Below are positions 29,247 to 42,932 of a stretch of 64,000 nucleotides of DNA, piece after piece. The stretch comes from Phocoena phocoena (Eukaryota; Chordata; Mammalia; Artiodactyla; Phocoenidae): contig NC_089220.1 of the NCBI RefSeq assembly GCF_963924675.1, forward strand, positions 88,787,168 to 88,851,167. The letters are read 5' to 3'. The translations under genes were made by a program, and so were the position numbers. Each line of letters begins with the position of its first letter. Position 1 is the first letter of the stretch. The notes beneath the pieces are model-generated. The model ran no database searches and had not been told where the DNA came from. It worked only from the letters and a program-made list of their open reading frames with translations.

Positions 29247-30744
29247 AAAAAGTATTTTGAGACAAGTGAAAACTGAAACACAGTATATGAAAACTTAAAG
29301 GATGCAGCAAGAGCAGTTCTAAGAGGGAAGTTCATACCAATAAACACGTACACTAAGAATCAAGAAAGATCTCAAATAAACAACCTAACCTACACCTCAA
29401 GGAATCAGAGCAAAAAGAACAAACTTACAACAAAGTTAATAGAAGGAAGAAAGTAATAAAGATTAGAGGAGACATAAATAAAATAGAGAAACAGAAAAAC
29501 AATAGGAAAATTAACAAAACTAAGAGCTGGTTCTTTGAAAAGACAAACAAATTTGACAAATCTTTAGCTAGATTAACCAAAGAGTAAAAAAAGAGGATCC
29601 AAACCAACAAAATTATAAACAAAAGAGGAGACATTATAACAGATACCAAAGAAATACAAAGAATCATGAGGCTACTGTAAATAACTATATACCAACAAAC
29701 TGGACAACCTAGAAGAAATGGAAAAATTCTTAGAAACATACAACCTGCCAAGACTGAACCAGGAAGAAATAGAAAATCTGATATGACCAAATATTGGTAA
29801 GGAGATTGAGTTAGTAATCAGAACTCTCCAAACAAAGAAAAGTCCAGCAGCAGCTTGCTTCACTGGTGAATTCTCCCAAAGACTTAAAGAATTAACACTA
29901 ATTCTTCTCAAACTCTTCCAAAAAATCAAAGAGGAGGGAATATGCCCAAACTTACTTTATAATGCCAGCATTACCCTGATACCAAAGTCAGATAAGGACA
30001 CTACAAAAAAAGGAAAAAAAAATACTACAGGTCAATATCACTGATGAATATAGATGAAAAAGAATCTCAATAAAATAGCAAACCAAATTCAGCACATTAA
30101 AAGGATCATTATGTTCAAGTGGGATTTATCATGGGATGCAAGAATGGCTCAACATATGAAAATCAATCAATGTGATACATAACGTTAATAGAATGAAGGA
30201 AAAAAATCATATGATCAGCTCAATAGATAAAGAAAAAGCATTTTACAAAATTCAACATTTGTTCATAATAAAAAGTCTTAACAAATTAGCCATAGAAGGA
30301 ACATACCTTGATATAACAAAGTGTGTATATGACAAGTCCAGAGCTAATATCAAAAGGTTGAAACCTTTCCTCCAAGATCAGAAACAAGAGAAGGGTGTCC
30401 ACTCTCACCACTCCTATTCAACATAGTACTGGAAGTCCTGGCCAGAGCAATCTGCAAGAAAAAGAAATACAAGCCATCAGAATTGGAAAGGAAGAAGTAA
30501 AATTGTCTCTAATTTCAGATGACAAGATAATACATTAGAAAATCCTAAAGACTCCACCTCAAAACTGTTAGATCTAATAACTGAATTCAGTAAAATTGCA
30601 GGATACAAAATTAATTTGCAAAAATCAGTAGTGTCCATACACCAATAAATATCTGAAAAAGAAATAAAGAAAATGGTCCCATTTGCAATAGCATCAAAAC
30701 AAACTTAGGAATAAGTTTAACCAAGGAGGTGAAAGTTTCTACAT

Positions 30745-30860
30745 TTCATTGATGAAAGAAATGGAAGAAGATGAAGAAATGATGAAAGAAATGGAAGAAG
30801 ACATTGATGAAAGACATTGATGAAAGACATTGATGAAAGAAATGGAAGAAGACAAATAAA
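30745..30860 (+). repeat. Local minisatellite in L1-C ORF2
   Basis: 'gatgaaagaaatggaagaag' occurs three times and 'acattgatgaaag' three times in a row. The related L1s here have this sequence once. It is an expansion inside a dead coding region. Confidence 0.75.
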
Positions 30861-32665
30861 TGGAAAGGTATCTTTGTTCATAGATTGAAAGAATATTGTT
30901 AAAATGTCCATACTTCCAAAGTCATATATAGATTCAATGCAATCCCTATCAAGACTCCAATGCTTTTTTTTTTTACAGAAGTAGCATAAAAAATCCTACA
31001 ATTTATGTAGAAATGCAAAAGACCTTGAATAGTCAAAGCAATCCTCAGAATGAAGAAAGTGGGAGGTATCACACTTTCTGATTCAAGCTATATTATAAAG
31101 CTGTAGTAAGCAAAATAGTGTGGTACTTGCATGAAAACAGACATAGTCCAATGGAACAAAACTGAGAGCTCAGGAGAAACCCATGCATCCACAGTCAAAT
31201 AGTATTAGACAAGGGAGTCATTAATACTCATTGAGGAAGGCCAGTCTCTTCAATAAGTGCTGGGAAAATCTCACATGTAAAAGAAGGAAACTAGACCCCT
31301 ATTTTAACCACTCATGAAAACTAACTCAATGAGGTTTAAAGACTTAAATTCTAAATCCTGAAATGATAAAACTCCTAGAAGAAAACATAGGAATAAAGCT
31401 CCTTGACATGGGTCTTGGTAATAATTTTTTTGGATATGAGACCTGAAGCAAAAGCAACAAAATTAAAAATAAACAAGTGGGACTACATCAAACTAAAAAA
31501 TTTCTGCACAGCAAATAAACCATCAACAAAGTAAAAAGACAACCTATGGGGAATGGGAAAAAATATCTGCAAACCATATATCTGATAAGGGGTTAATATC
31601 CAAAACATATAAAGAACTCAATGGCAAAACCCCAAATAATCTGATTAAAAATTTGACAAAGGACCTGAATAGACATTTTTCCAAAGAAGTCATACAGATG
31701 GCCAACAGGTACATGACAAGATGCTCAACATCACTAATCATTAGGAAAATGCAGATCAAAACCACAATGAGATATCACCTCATGCCTGTTAGAATGGCTT
31801 TCATCAAAGAGACAAGAGATAATAAACACTGGTGAGTATGTGGAGAAGAGGGAACTCTTGTACACTGTTGGTAGGAATGTAAATTGGTGCAGTCACTATG
31901 GAAAACAGTATGGGGGCTCCTCAAAAAATTAAAAATAGAACTACCATATGATCCAGCAATTCCACTTTTGGGTGCATATGCAAAGAACATGAAATAACTA
32001 GGTCAAAGTGATATCTGCACCCCCATGTTCATTGCAGCAGTATTTACAATAGCCAAGACAAGGAGACAACCTCTACGTGTTCATCAACAGATGAATGAAT
32101 AAAGAAAATATGACCTGACCAGATATTGGTAACACACACACTGAAAAACTGTTCAGTCACTAAAAAATAAAAAGAAAGAAGTCCTGCCGTTTGTGACACC
32201 CTGGATGGACCTTGAAGGCATTATGCTAAGTGAAGTAAGTCAGAAAAAGATAGACAAAAACTACTTGATTTCACTTACAGGTGGGACCAAAACAAACAAA
32301 CTTATTGAAAAACAGATCAGATTTGTGGTTACCAGAGGTTGGGGGTGGGAGGTGAGGCAATTGGGTGAATGTGGTCAAAAGGTACAGACTTCAAATAAGT
32401 ACTGGGGGTATAATGTACAGCATGATAACTATAGCTAACACTGCTATATGGCCTATTTAAAAGTTGCCAAGAGAGTAGATCCTAAAGTTTTCAACACAAG
32501 GAAAAAAACTTTTTTTTTTTAGATTATATGAGATAATAGATGTTAAGTAAACTTATTGTGGTAATCATATCAGTATATGTAAACCAAGTCATTATACTGC
32601 AAACCTTAAACCTATACAGTGCTATATGTCAATTATATCTCAATAAAACTGAAAGAAAAAATAAA

Positions 32666-35264
32666 AGTTAAGCACTTACTGTCAAGAAAGTAACACAAAT
32701 GCAGTTAAATTTAATTATACAGGTTATAGAATATATGTTAAAGATTTTTTACGTAAAAGGCAGTGTGGTCCATTTTAGAAACAAGTTTAGAGTTACCTTA
32801 AACTTCATCTTCTCTCTACTTATGAATATATTGTAATGGTGTAAAACCATTTGGAATTAACGTCTAAATTGGGGAGGTTCATGTATGTGGTAGAAATGTG
32901 AACCAATACCTACTGTGCATCAAAGATCATCTAGGCAGTGAAGATTAAATGGTATCTCAGTTTAGTTAAGAACTATAAACTCTTGGATGGCAACAAACTT
33001 CACTGGGGGAATTCCTTAGCTCTCCAGCATACTGAGCCTTACCTAAGAGAATTCTGTTCTACTCAGTTATTTATTGAGAAGATGAAAAACATGTGGTTCA
33101 TGACCAACTATTCCATCAAATTCTCTGGGTATAGAATTCCAGTTACAGGTGGCAAAGAGATGGGCCTGTATCAAAGATTAGTAAACCTAGAAAACAAGAT
33201 AGAAGGAGTAGATTAAAAAAAAAAAAAAGATTGGTGATGATGTGGAATAGGCAGTGACTGAATTGGTAGTCCCTAGTGGCTTGTTAGGGTACTCCTAGGC
33301 TGTAAAGACAAGTTCACTTAAAAGCAAGATCATCTTCCAACTGACAATTTCTCTTTATTCCTCACAAAGCTTTTGTTGAGAATCTTATTTATTGCCCAGC
33401 ACTAAATTTTGGCTTGAACTTGTAACATTAAACTGAGTTGCCAAAAATAAAGATTGAAAGAGTAGCCAGGAAGTCAGAAGTAAGAAAAAGAGCAACAGAA
33501 TAGTCACAGATTGAACAAGATCTGGGTTAAGTTTATTGCCCCACAGGTAATTATTCAGGGAGGCAGGATAGTTATAGGCATTATGAATGGGATGGAGACC
33601 ATCTAATTTGATTGGCATTGAAAAGTGATCCTGAGACAGGGACTAGGCTGCAGGTCATTGTTTTGGAAAATGATTCCAAGATCTGAAGGGGAGGAGCAGG
33701 GAATATGGGACAAGGATGGAGGTAATGAAGAGAGAGACAAGGAAGGGTAGCTATGCAGGCAACCAGAGCTCAATCTCCCTGGGAACCTTCAGTGTTAAAG
33801 GAAATAGGACCCACCGACCAATCCTGTTTTGAAGGACAAAAAGCTTCAAGTGCCAGATAAGCTCATTCCAATTAACCATGGTGTAATGAATGTCCTATCA
33901 ACCATAAGTTAATTCACCATGGTTAAAAGTTGCTCAGTGCTTCCTGTAACAGCCATTTAAGATAAAGTACATCTTCTTTTCTTCTTCCTGAGAAGAGATG
34001 GAGTAGGTCTGTATTTACTTATCTGTTTCTATTTTTGAATTGCTACCTTAACTTTCTGTTTGCGTTCAGGAATAACAAGATTCCTCTTGTATGAAACATC
34101 ATTGGAAAAGAAATAAACCCATATTTTGGCTTAATCTCTATACAAATATGATGCAATGTTTTGCAAAATTGTCCTGTAACCTGTTTAGATTAGAAAAGTA
34201 CATTTTCAATTGTGTTCAGTCATTTATCACAGCAAAACCTGGACTTTCAAGTGGCAACATTAAACAACTGTTACTCAGAATCTAAAGGCAGCTAAGCAAC
34301 CTCCCTAAAATAAACATAGTGCTCTCAGTGAACTCTCATGATTCTTCCCCAGGTCCACTATATTCTTTGCCAAGGTCTAATAGTTTTCCTCTGAAAGCTT
34401 AACTATTTCCTCTAATGTCTACTTAACGGGTAGAAACTTTTAGAAAATGAAGTACCATGTAACAGTGTATGGGCCACCATCAGACTATTGTTGCCTACCC
34501 CAGTCCTTATATTCTTGGTAATCTTTCCATTGTCTAAGCCTAAGCATGACCCTCACTGCCTATTCACCTATTGTCCTCACATGGGGCTGTACTCAGGAGT
34601 TCATGGGCATCTATCCTCAGTTACTCATGCTGTCTGAGAAGACTCTTTACTAATTCCATTTCCCAAAGCACCTTCACGATTGACCCTCTGGAGAATGGGA
34701 GATTGAGCCATTTATGCACTGACTCATCATCCACTGGTGAGAGTTATCCTTTATGGATTTAACTCCTATTTTCTCCTGGGCTGATACTGTGTTTTGGCTG
34801 AGTGACATTTCAGAGCTCCAAGGAAAGAAAAGCTTAGAGATGTGGCAGGCACTTGAACCAGGAAACCATAGTCAAGCATGAGAATTTTTCACCACAGTTA
34901 CAAGTGCTATTATTGACAGGCAAAGGGGGTATTTCCCAGGGTTCCAAAAGAATTTGCTACAAAAATAAACAAATAAATCATCTACTTTGTGCCCTCTTTT
35001 ACCACTCAAGCTAAAATGATATTGATAATCAGTTGTTGAGATACCATGTCCAGAGTTTTGCAGATTTCTCTGATTACACAGCCTCTTAGAACAAAGATAG
35101 AATGAATCCTCAGCCACCTGGATCAGCTCCTCTTTGTTGCAGCTACTTGTGGACACATGGGCCTTTCTTTAGCTCACCCAATCCACTTACCTCAGGCATA
35201 TACACTAGTGGGCCACTTGTCCCCACAAGCTGTGCTGGAACAGAGTACAAAGGGCTACATAAAG
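32666..35264. other. Unassigned sequence
   Basis: This 2.6-kb stretch has no recognisable L1, SINE or LTR. The longest open frames are 32,938-33,216 (+, 92 codons) and 34,872-35,156 (-, 94 codons). Neither matches a family that I know, and neither has a convincing start, splice or polyadenylation context. It could be unique DNA or an old repeat worn past recognition. Confidence 0.45.
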
Positions 35265-35460
35265 ATTGACTTCCAGGATGATAGAGTAAGGACCTTAGTG
35301 AACTCTCGCACAAAAACCACAAAAATTACTGGCAAAACAACTAAAATCAACCATTTCAGAACTCTGGAAATTAATCAGAATCGGAGATTGAACTGCAAAT
35401 TACCTATCCCAGAGAAACTAATGATCCTTGGTAAAATGGTGGGACTTTACATTTTTTAAT
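35265..35460 (+). mobile_element. L1 5'-UTR fragment
   Basis: 'attgacttccaggatgatag' followed by 'aactctcgcacaaaaacc' resembles the beginning of old L1 5' UTRs (the 'cttccaagatggc' start). Non-coding. Confidence 0.55.
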
Positions 35461-36084
35461 CTTTAAAAATTGTTTAAATTTGGGGTTATTTGCATTCCCT
35501 ACACTAACAACTTCAGTGGTGCAGTAGCTGTAAAAGCCAATGGCCTCAAAGTTAATGGAGACAACTAATCTCTTTTGCAGCTGCTTTAAATACATCAACC
35601 CCAGAGCACAGGTAATATTTTGACCCAACTTGAAGCTCACTGGGAAATTTGTATGCCCAGGGTATTGTGTCTATTTGATTTCATCTCAGGGTGGAAAAAT
35701 CCTCTAACCCTACGGCATTACCAAAAACAATATAATCAGCTGGCAATATCACACCTGCTTAAGACTGTGATTTTAGTTGCAGAAAATAACAGCCTAGCCA
35801 AGAATTCAAGAGGAAATTCTGGAAAACTAGATAGCCATAGGAGACATAGTAAAGCTCAGATATATTCCTCAGGATTTGAATGGTGTATGGTGCATGGTAA
35901 AAGAGAAGTTACTTCTGGCGGATCTTGAGATCCTGTGCAAGGAGAAAATAAAAGACTGAAGGTTGAAGACATACCTTATCACATAAATCCCCTTGCTAAA
36001 TGGTAGAAAAAGTATAGGTAAGGCATTTAAGAAAATCTTCTTACCAGTTGTTGGATGATGGCTAAATTATACTGACCCAGGGGT
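35461..36084. other. Probable old L1 5'-UTR or unassigned sequence
   Basis: It lies between two L1 5'-end fragments and may be part of the same leader. I cannot identify it directly. The 102-codon frame at 35,620-35,928 has no known motif. Confidence 0.35.
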
Positions 36085-37715
36085 GATCATTAGGAAACCA
36101 GATTTAAAATAAAACAAGAACTAAGTTCTGGTTCAAGAGGGCAATATAGCAAGATTCTGAACTCACTTCCTCCCATGGGTACACTGAATCTCCAGCTGCA
36201 TATGGAACAATTCCTTCTGATAGAAAACCAAAAACTAGCTGAGTGACTCCTACACATCAGGAAACAACTCACATTGAAACAGGTAAGGGAGACCAAGAAA
36301 CAATCTCACCATAAACCACACATCCAGTGCAGTGACCAATAATTGAAAGTCACAACTACTTCTTTTTTTTAATTATTTCTTTTTACCGGAAGTCACAACT
36401 TCTGTCTTCTCCCTGAGGACTGAAGGTGTGAACTACACATCGGGCATCCAAATTTTAAGACCTGCACCTGAAAGATGGGCCCCAAACAATATAGTTTGAA
36501 AGCCAATGAGTCTTGTGTTCACAAGCCCCACAAGGCTACAGTGAACTGAGAAACAGTTCTTAAAGGGCTCATAATGACTCGTGGTAGCTAACCTCTCCAG
36601 GGTATAGCACAGAGGCAGCAGACTGAAATGTGTCCAGTCTTTCCATGAAAGAGGCCTATTTGCTTCTCTTAAAAGCTTCAGTCTAAGGGGCAGACTTCTA
36701 TTTAAACACACATCCAGGGGCCAGTGGAAATACTCTGCAAAGGCCATGGAGGCCAGTGGACGCCATCTTTGTGATATCCCTCTGCCTCACTCCAGGTCAC
36801 TGGTATCTGCCACAAAGAAGCTTGAATATATGTTTGATGTTGCAATTTTTGTGGCTGCCACCCAGGGGATGCCCTTTGATTGACTGATTCTGATGGACAG
36901 TGGGGCTTGTGTTCACAAGTTCAACAGGATGGTAGCAAAGAAAGAAACAGTACTTGATGGCTTATCCCCTCAGGGATAAGTGCAGAAACAGCAGAGATAA
37001 ACACCTATCTACCAGTCATCCCCTTAAGGAGGTATATTTGCATACCTCAAGCTGCTGCCTGAGGGTCTGACTTCCAATCAGCCTACATCTAGATGCAGAC
37101 TGAGATCCTCCCTTTTAGGCACTATCAAGTTGTGACACACAGGCAACATCAACACCCCACCTTGAGCCATGAAGAACAAAGAAAGCTTCTTGAACTATCA
37201 AAAAATGCTGTGAGATCTAGGGCAGGGTTAAACAATAAGGTTTATCTCCTACAGAAGACTAGTCCTTCAAGACTGGGAGAGGTGGCTGTTTTGTCTAATG
37301 CAGAGAAAAAAAGTGATTCATAGAAAATGAAGAAACAGAGGAATATGTTCTAAACTAAAGAACAAGATTAAACCCCAGAAAAAGATCATCATGAAACACA
37401 GATAAGTGATTTACCTGATAAGAGAGTTCAAAACTACAGTCATAATGATGCTCACCAAGGGCAGGAGAACAATGCATGAACAAAGTGAGAATTTCAACAA
37501 AGAGAAAATATAAGAAAGTACCAAGTAGAAATCATAGAGCTGAAAAATACAATAATTGATTAGAAAAATACAATAAAGGGGTTCAGAAGAAGACTAGATG
37601 AAGCAGAAGAAAGGATAGCAAAGTTGAAATGCATGGAATGGCATCTATCAGAGGAGCAAAAATAAAAAAGAATGAAAAGGAGTGAAGAAAGCTTAAGGGA
37701 ATTAGGACAACACCA
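36085..37715 (+). mobile_element. Old L1 5' part: 5' UTR and start of ORF1
   Basis: The leader sequence from 36,120 ('gttcaagagggcaatatagc') resembles old L1 5' UTRs with diverged internal repeats. From about 37,330 the text is ORF1-like (coiled-coil region with 'gaatgaaaaggagtgaagaa'). It stops abruptly at 37,715, where ORF2 sequence of another L1 begins. Confidence 0.65.
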
Positions 37716-38836
37716 AGAAGACCAATACTTGGCACAAAAACAGATGTATGGATCAATGGAAAAGAGACAGCCCAGAAATAAATCCACATACTTACAGTCA
37801 ATTAATCTTTGACACAGGAGGCAAGAATATACAATGCAGAAAAGACAGCTTCTTCAGCAAGTGGTTTTGGGAATATTGGACAGCTGCATGTAAATCAATG
37901 AAGTTAGAACACACCCTCATACCACGCACAAAAATAAACTCAAAGTAGCTTAAAGAATATAAGACATGACACCATAAAACTCCCAGAAGAGAACATCGGC
38001 AAAGTATTCTCTGACATAAATCATACTAATGTTTTCTTAGGTCAGTCTCCCAAGGAAATAGAAATAAAAGAAGAAATAAGCAAATGGGACCTAATCAAAC
38101 TTACAAGCTTTGGTATATCAATGGAAACCATAAACAAAACAAAAAGATAAGCTACAGAATGGGAGAAAATATTTGCAAATTATGTGACTGAAAAGGGCTT
38201 AATTTCCAAAATATACAAACAGCTCATACAACTCAATTACAGAAACAAACCCAATTGAAAAATGGGCAGAAGCCCTAAATAGACATTTCTCCAAAGAAGA
38301 CATACAGATGGCCAACAAGCACATGAAAAGATGCTTAATATCACTAATTATTAGAGAAATGCAAATCAAAACTACAATGAGGTACAACCTCACACTGGTT
38401 AGAATGGCCATCATTAAAAAGTCTACAAACAACAAATGCTGGTGAGGGTGTGGAGGAAAGGGAACCCTTCTGCACTGTTGGTGGGAATGTAAATTGGTGC
38501 AGCCACTCTAGAAAACAGTATGGAGGTTCTTCAAAAAACTAAAAATAGAGTTGCCATATGAGCCAGCAATCCCACTCCTGGGCATATATAGAGACAAAAC
38601 TATAATTCAAAAAGATATATGCATCCCTATGTTCATAATAGCACTATTCACAATAGCCAAGACATGAAAACAACTTAAATGTCCATTAGCAGATGAATGA
38701 ATAAAGAAGATGTGGTACATATATACAATGGAATACTTCTCAAATAATGCTGTTTGCAGCAACATGGATGGACCTAGAGATTATCATACTAAGTGAAGTA
38801 AGTCAGAAAGAGAAAAACAGATACCATATGATATCA
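37716..38836 (+). mobile_element. L1 ORF2 3' third
   Basis: It starts inside the C-terminal part of ORF2 ('ggcacaaaaacagatgtatgg') and runs to 'catatgatatcact'. There it meets inverted material instead of its normal continuation. Stops are frequent. Confidence 0.85.
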
Positions 38837-38972
38837 CTTTTTTTTTTTTTTTTTTTTTTTTGCATTACGCGGGCCTCTCACTGTTGTGGCCTCTCCCATT
38901 GCGGAGCACAGGCACAGGCTCTGGATGCGCAAGCTCAGCGGCCATGGTTCATGGGCCCAGCTGCTCCACATT
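38837..38972 (-). mobile_element. CHR-2 SINE, 3' half only, inverted
   Basis: A long T-run is followed by 'gcgggcctctcactgttgtg' and continues to 'gcccagctgctcca', where it fuses directly to inverted L1 sequence. The tRNA-like head is missing. Confidence 0.88.
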
Positions 38973-39226
38973 CTTTTTCATATTCTTTTCCATTACGGTT
39001 TATCACAGGATATTGAATATAGTTCCCTGTGCTATACAATAAGATCTTGTTTATCCATTCTATATATAATAGTTTGCATCTGCTAATCCCAAACTCCCAA
39101 TCCATCCCTCCCTCACCCTCCCACCTTGACAGCCACAAGTCTTTTCTATCTGTCTGTGAGTCAGTTTTATAGATAAGTTCATTTGTGTCATAGTTTAGAT
39201 TCCACATATAAGTGATATCATATGAG
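38973..39226 (-). mobile_element. L1 3'-UTR segment, inverted
   Basis: On the minus strand this begins 'tcatatgatatcacttatatg' and runs through the usual L1 3' end to 'gaaaaagaatg'. It is the piece that should follow 38,836 on the plus strand, but it lies reversed and joined to half a CHR-2. Confidence 0.85.
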
Positions 39227-39437
39227 GGCTTCCCTGGTGGTGCAGTGGTTGACAGTCCACCTGCCAATGCAGGGGACACAGGCTCATGCCCCAGTCTGGG
39301 ATGATCCCACATGCCACGGAGCAGCTAGGCCTGTGAGCCATGGCAGCTGAGCCTGTGCATCCGGAGCCTGTGCTCCGCAATGGGAGAGGCCACAACAGTG
39401 AGAGGCCCGCATACTGCAAAAAAATAAAATAAAATAA
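39227..39437 (+). mobile_element. CHR-2 SINE
   Basis: It starts 'gggcttccctggtggtgcag', passes 'gtgagaggcccgcatactgc' and ends in 'aaaaaataaaataaaataaa'. Full length and in the opposite orientation to the half copy 0.25 kb upstream. Confidence 0.9.
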
Positions 39438-39444
39438 AGGAAGA

Positions 39445-42003
39445 GGAGGAAAAACTTAGAAACTTATTTTCTGAGGCCAGCATTACCCTTATATCAAAAC
39501 CAGATAAAGACATTACAAGAAAAGAAAATTATAGGCCAATATCTCTGATGAACAGAGATGCAAAATTCCTAAACAAAATATTAGTGAAATAATTCAACAG
39601 TACATTAAAAAGATTATACATTATGATCAAGTGGATTTTTTCCCAGACATGCAAGGATGGTTCAACATCTGCAAAGCAATAAATGCAGTATACTGCATTA
39701 ACAAAATAAAGGATTAACATCATTTGAAACATCTTAAGAGATGCACAAAAAAGCATTTGACAAAACGCAAGTTAATTTATGATAAAAACACTCCACAACA
39801 TGGGTATAAAGGGAAACTACCTCAACATGATAAAAGCCATATACAACAAGCCCAGAACTAACATCATACTCAAAATTGAAAAAGTGAAAGATTTTCCTCT
39901 GAGATCAGGAACAAGACAAGAATGCCCACTCACTTCACTTGTACACAATATGGTACTAAAAGTTCTAGCCAAAGGAATTAGGCAAGTAAAAGAAATAAAA
40001 GGCATCCAAGTCAGAAAGCCTTTATTTGCAGATGACCTGATGTTATATATAGAAAACCCTAAAGACTCCACCAAAAAGCAGTTAGAACTTATCAAGAAAT
40101 TTAGCAATGTTGAAAGATGAAAAATTAGTATAAAAAAATCAGTTGTGTTTTGGTACACTAATACCAAACTGTCACAAAGAGGTACTAAGAAAATAATACC
40201 ATTTACAGTTGCATCAAAAAGAATAAAATACCTAGGAATAAATTTAACCAAGGAGGTGAAAGATATTTACACTGAAACTATTAGACACTGATGAAAGAAA
40301 CTGAAGACACAAATAAATGGTTAGATATTCTGTGATCATGAATTGGAAGAATTAATACTGTTAAAATGCCCATATTTTCCAAAGCCATGTACAGATTCAA
40401 TGTAATCCCTATCAAAATTCCAATGGTAATTTTCAAAGAAATAAAAAAACAATTCTAAAATTGTATGGAACCACAAAAGACCCTGAATACCCAAAACAAT
40501 CTTGAAAAGAAAAGACAATTTGGAGGCACAATGATTCCTGATTTCAAACTATATTATAAACTTAGAGTACCCAAAACAGTACAGTATGGGCATAAAAACA
40601 GATACATAGATTTACTGAACAGAATAGAGAACTCAGAAATAAACCAATGCATGTATGGTCAATTAACTCATGTCAAAGGAGCTAAGAATATACAATGGGA
40701 AAAGATAGTCTCTTCAAAAAATGGTGTTGGAAAAACTGGACAACTACATGCAAAAGAATGAAGCTGGACAACTATTTTATATCACACAAAAATCAATTCA
40801 CAATGGATTAAATATTTGAATGTAAGGTATTAAACCATAAAACACCCAGGAGAAAATGCAGGCAATAAGCTCCTTAATATTGGTCTTGACAATGATCTTT
40901 TAAAAATCTGACACCAAAAGCAAAGTCACAAAAGCAAAAATAAACAAGTGGAACTACATCAAACTAAAAAGCTTCTGCACAGCAAAGCAAACCATTAATA
41001 AAATGAAAAGGAAACATACAGGATAGGAGAAAATATTTTCAAATCATATATCTGATAAGGGATTAATATCCAAAATCTATAAGGAACTCATAAAACTCAA
41101 AAGCAACAAACCAATCCAATTACAAAATGGGCAGGGAAGCCAAATAGACATCTTTCCAAAGATGACATACAAAGGGCCAGCAGATACATGAAAAGATGCT
41201 TAATAGCACTAATCATCAGGGAAATACAAATCCAAACCACAGTGAGATATCACCTCATGCCCATTAGAATGGCTTTCATCAAAAAGACAAGAGAAAATAA
41301 ATGCTGGAGAGAATATGGAGGAAAGGGAACTCATACACTGTTGGTAGGAATGTAAATCAGTGCAGTCACTATGGAAAACAGTATGGTGGTTCCACAAAAT
41401 ATTAAAAATAAAACTACCATATGATCCAGCACACCCAATTTTGGGTATTTATCTGAAGGAAATGAAAACACTAACTTGAAAAATACCTGCACCTCTATGC
41501 TCATTGCAGCATTATTTATGATAGCCAAGACATGGAAATACCTAAGTGTCTGTCAATGGATGAATAAAGAAAATATGGTTGTATATACATATATAATGAA
41601 ATATTATTCTGCCTTAAGAAAGAAGAAAATTCTGCCATTTGCAACAACATGGATGGACCTTGAGGGAATTATACTCAGCAAAATAAATCAAAGAAAGACA
41701 AATACTGTTTGATCTCATACATGTGGAATCAAAAATAAAAATCAAACTCATACTGGGAAGAGATCTGTAAGTGCCAGAGGGTGGGGGTGAGGGAACTGAG
41801 TGTAGGTGTTCAAAAGGCACATTTCCCACTACAAGATAAGTAAGTCCTGGTGATATAAAGTAAAGCATGATGATTGTAATTAATAATACTACTGTGCATT
41901 TTAAAGCTGCTAAGAGTAGATCTTAAAAGTTCTCATCACACAAAAAAAATTGTAACTACATATGGTGACTAATGTTGACTAGGCTTATTGTGGTGGTCAT
42001 TAG

Positions 42004-42058
<55 letters not shown>

Positions 42059-42130
42059 GTAGTACACCTGAAACTAATGTTATATGTCAATGATATGTCT
42101 AAAAAATAAAATGTTAAGCATGGAATAAAA
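39445..42130 (+). mobile_element. 5'-truncated L1 (L1-D), RT region to 3' end
   Basis: It begins in ORF2 before the RT core. The core at 39,779-40,120 has '[20 protein letters not shown]' and 'PLFADDLMLYIENP', so the catalytic FADD is kept, but the frame is broken before and after. ORF2 ends near 41,720, and the 3' UTR contains a TA microsatellite and an A-rich end near 42,130. Confidence 0.85.
42006..42056. repeat. (TA)n microsatellite
   Basis: About 25 TA units lie in the L1-D 3' UTR. Confidence 0.95.
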
Positions 42131-42932
42131 ATTAAAAGAAGAAAAGAAAAAATAAAGCTAGTAAAGAACTCAGTGGCTACACACTGTGAAGTACAAAATC
42201 TACAAAATTATTCCAAAAACTCTCTAAACAAATAAGCAGCAACAAGAAAAACAATCAAACCCTTAGAATGGAGGAGGGATCTGATATGAGATATATTACA
42301 ACACATCATCTAAAATATTAATATTTCAACAAAATTGTGACACGCACACAACAGGTAATTGTGCCATATACACAGCAGAGTAAAAAAAGCAGCCAGGAGA
42401 AAATGCTGTTAAATGAGCTCAGGTTTTAGATTTAGTAGACAAAGGCATTAAATTGGCTATTTAAATAAGTTTAAGACTAAAGTAAACTAAGGCTAAAGAA
42501 TTAAAAGAAAATATGACAAAAATGTCTTACCAAGTAGAGGACATCAATGAGACAGAAATTATTTTAAAAATAAAATGTATATTTAAAAAGCATAATAACT
42601 AAAATGAAAACTTCACTGTGAGGGTTCTATAACAGATTTGACCTAGAAGAAAGAAGCAATAACTTGAAGATGGGTCAATCTGAGGATCACAGGAGAAAAG
42701 TAGAAGGAAAATTAACAGACCCTAAGAGATGTATGGGACACAATCAAATATACAACATATGCAAATGAAAGTCCCAAATGAGATGGGAAAGAGGAGACAT
42801 CAAAATATTTTAAGAAATAATGACTATAAACTTATTAATATAAATACCTAAAAAGCTCAGTCAACCCCCTTGAAAATACCCAAAGATTGCCATACCTAGA
42901 CTCATAGTCAAACTGACAAAAGTCAAAGACAA
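42131..42932 (+). mobile_element. Very old L1/HAL1-type ORF1 relic
   Basis: The second half follows L1 ORF1 order: 'gacacaatcaaatatacaac', then 'gaggagacatcaaaatattt', then 'atagtcaaactgacaaaagt'. It is heavily diverged and has no long frame. The first 300 bp are less certain. Confidence 0.55.

Larger units (their letters stand above)
27955..32280 (+). pseudogene. L1-C ORF2 relic
   Basis: The endonuclease part (27,960-28,800) has 'ITLNVSGLN'-like and 'IIVGDFSN'-like segments. The part from 29,261 to about 32,280 holds the linker, RT and C-terminus. The RT catalytic box reads 'LISDDKI' near 30,515 in place of FADD. Frames are short throughout. A short L1 lies inside at 28,800-29,246. Confidence 0.8.
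23950..32665 (+). mobile_element. Old full-length L1 (L1-C) carrying several insertions
   Basis: The parts are a long 5' UTR with tandem monomers (23,950 to about 26,200), an ORF1 relic (about 26,210-27,460), an ORF2 relic (27,955-28,799 and 29,261 to about 32,280) and a 3' UTR to about 32,665. It was hit by a short L1 (24,727-24,940), a CHR SINE (26,331-26,681) and another short L1 (28,800-29,246). Each has its own target duplication, and the flanking L1-C text reads across every gap. Confidence 0.82.

Noticed and set aside
34872..35156. 94-codon antisense ORF, considered as an exon or ERV fragment
   Set aside because: I could not match it to any family. There is no splice or start context that I trust, so it is left as unassigned sequence.
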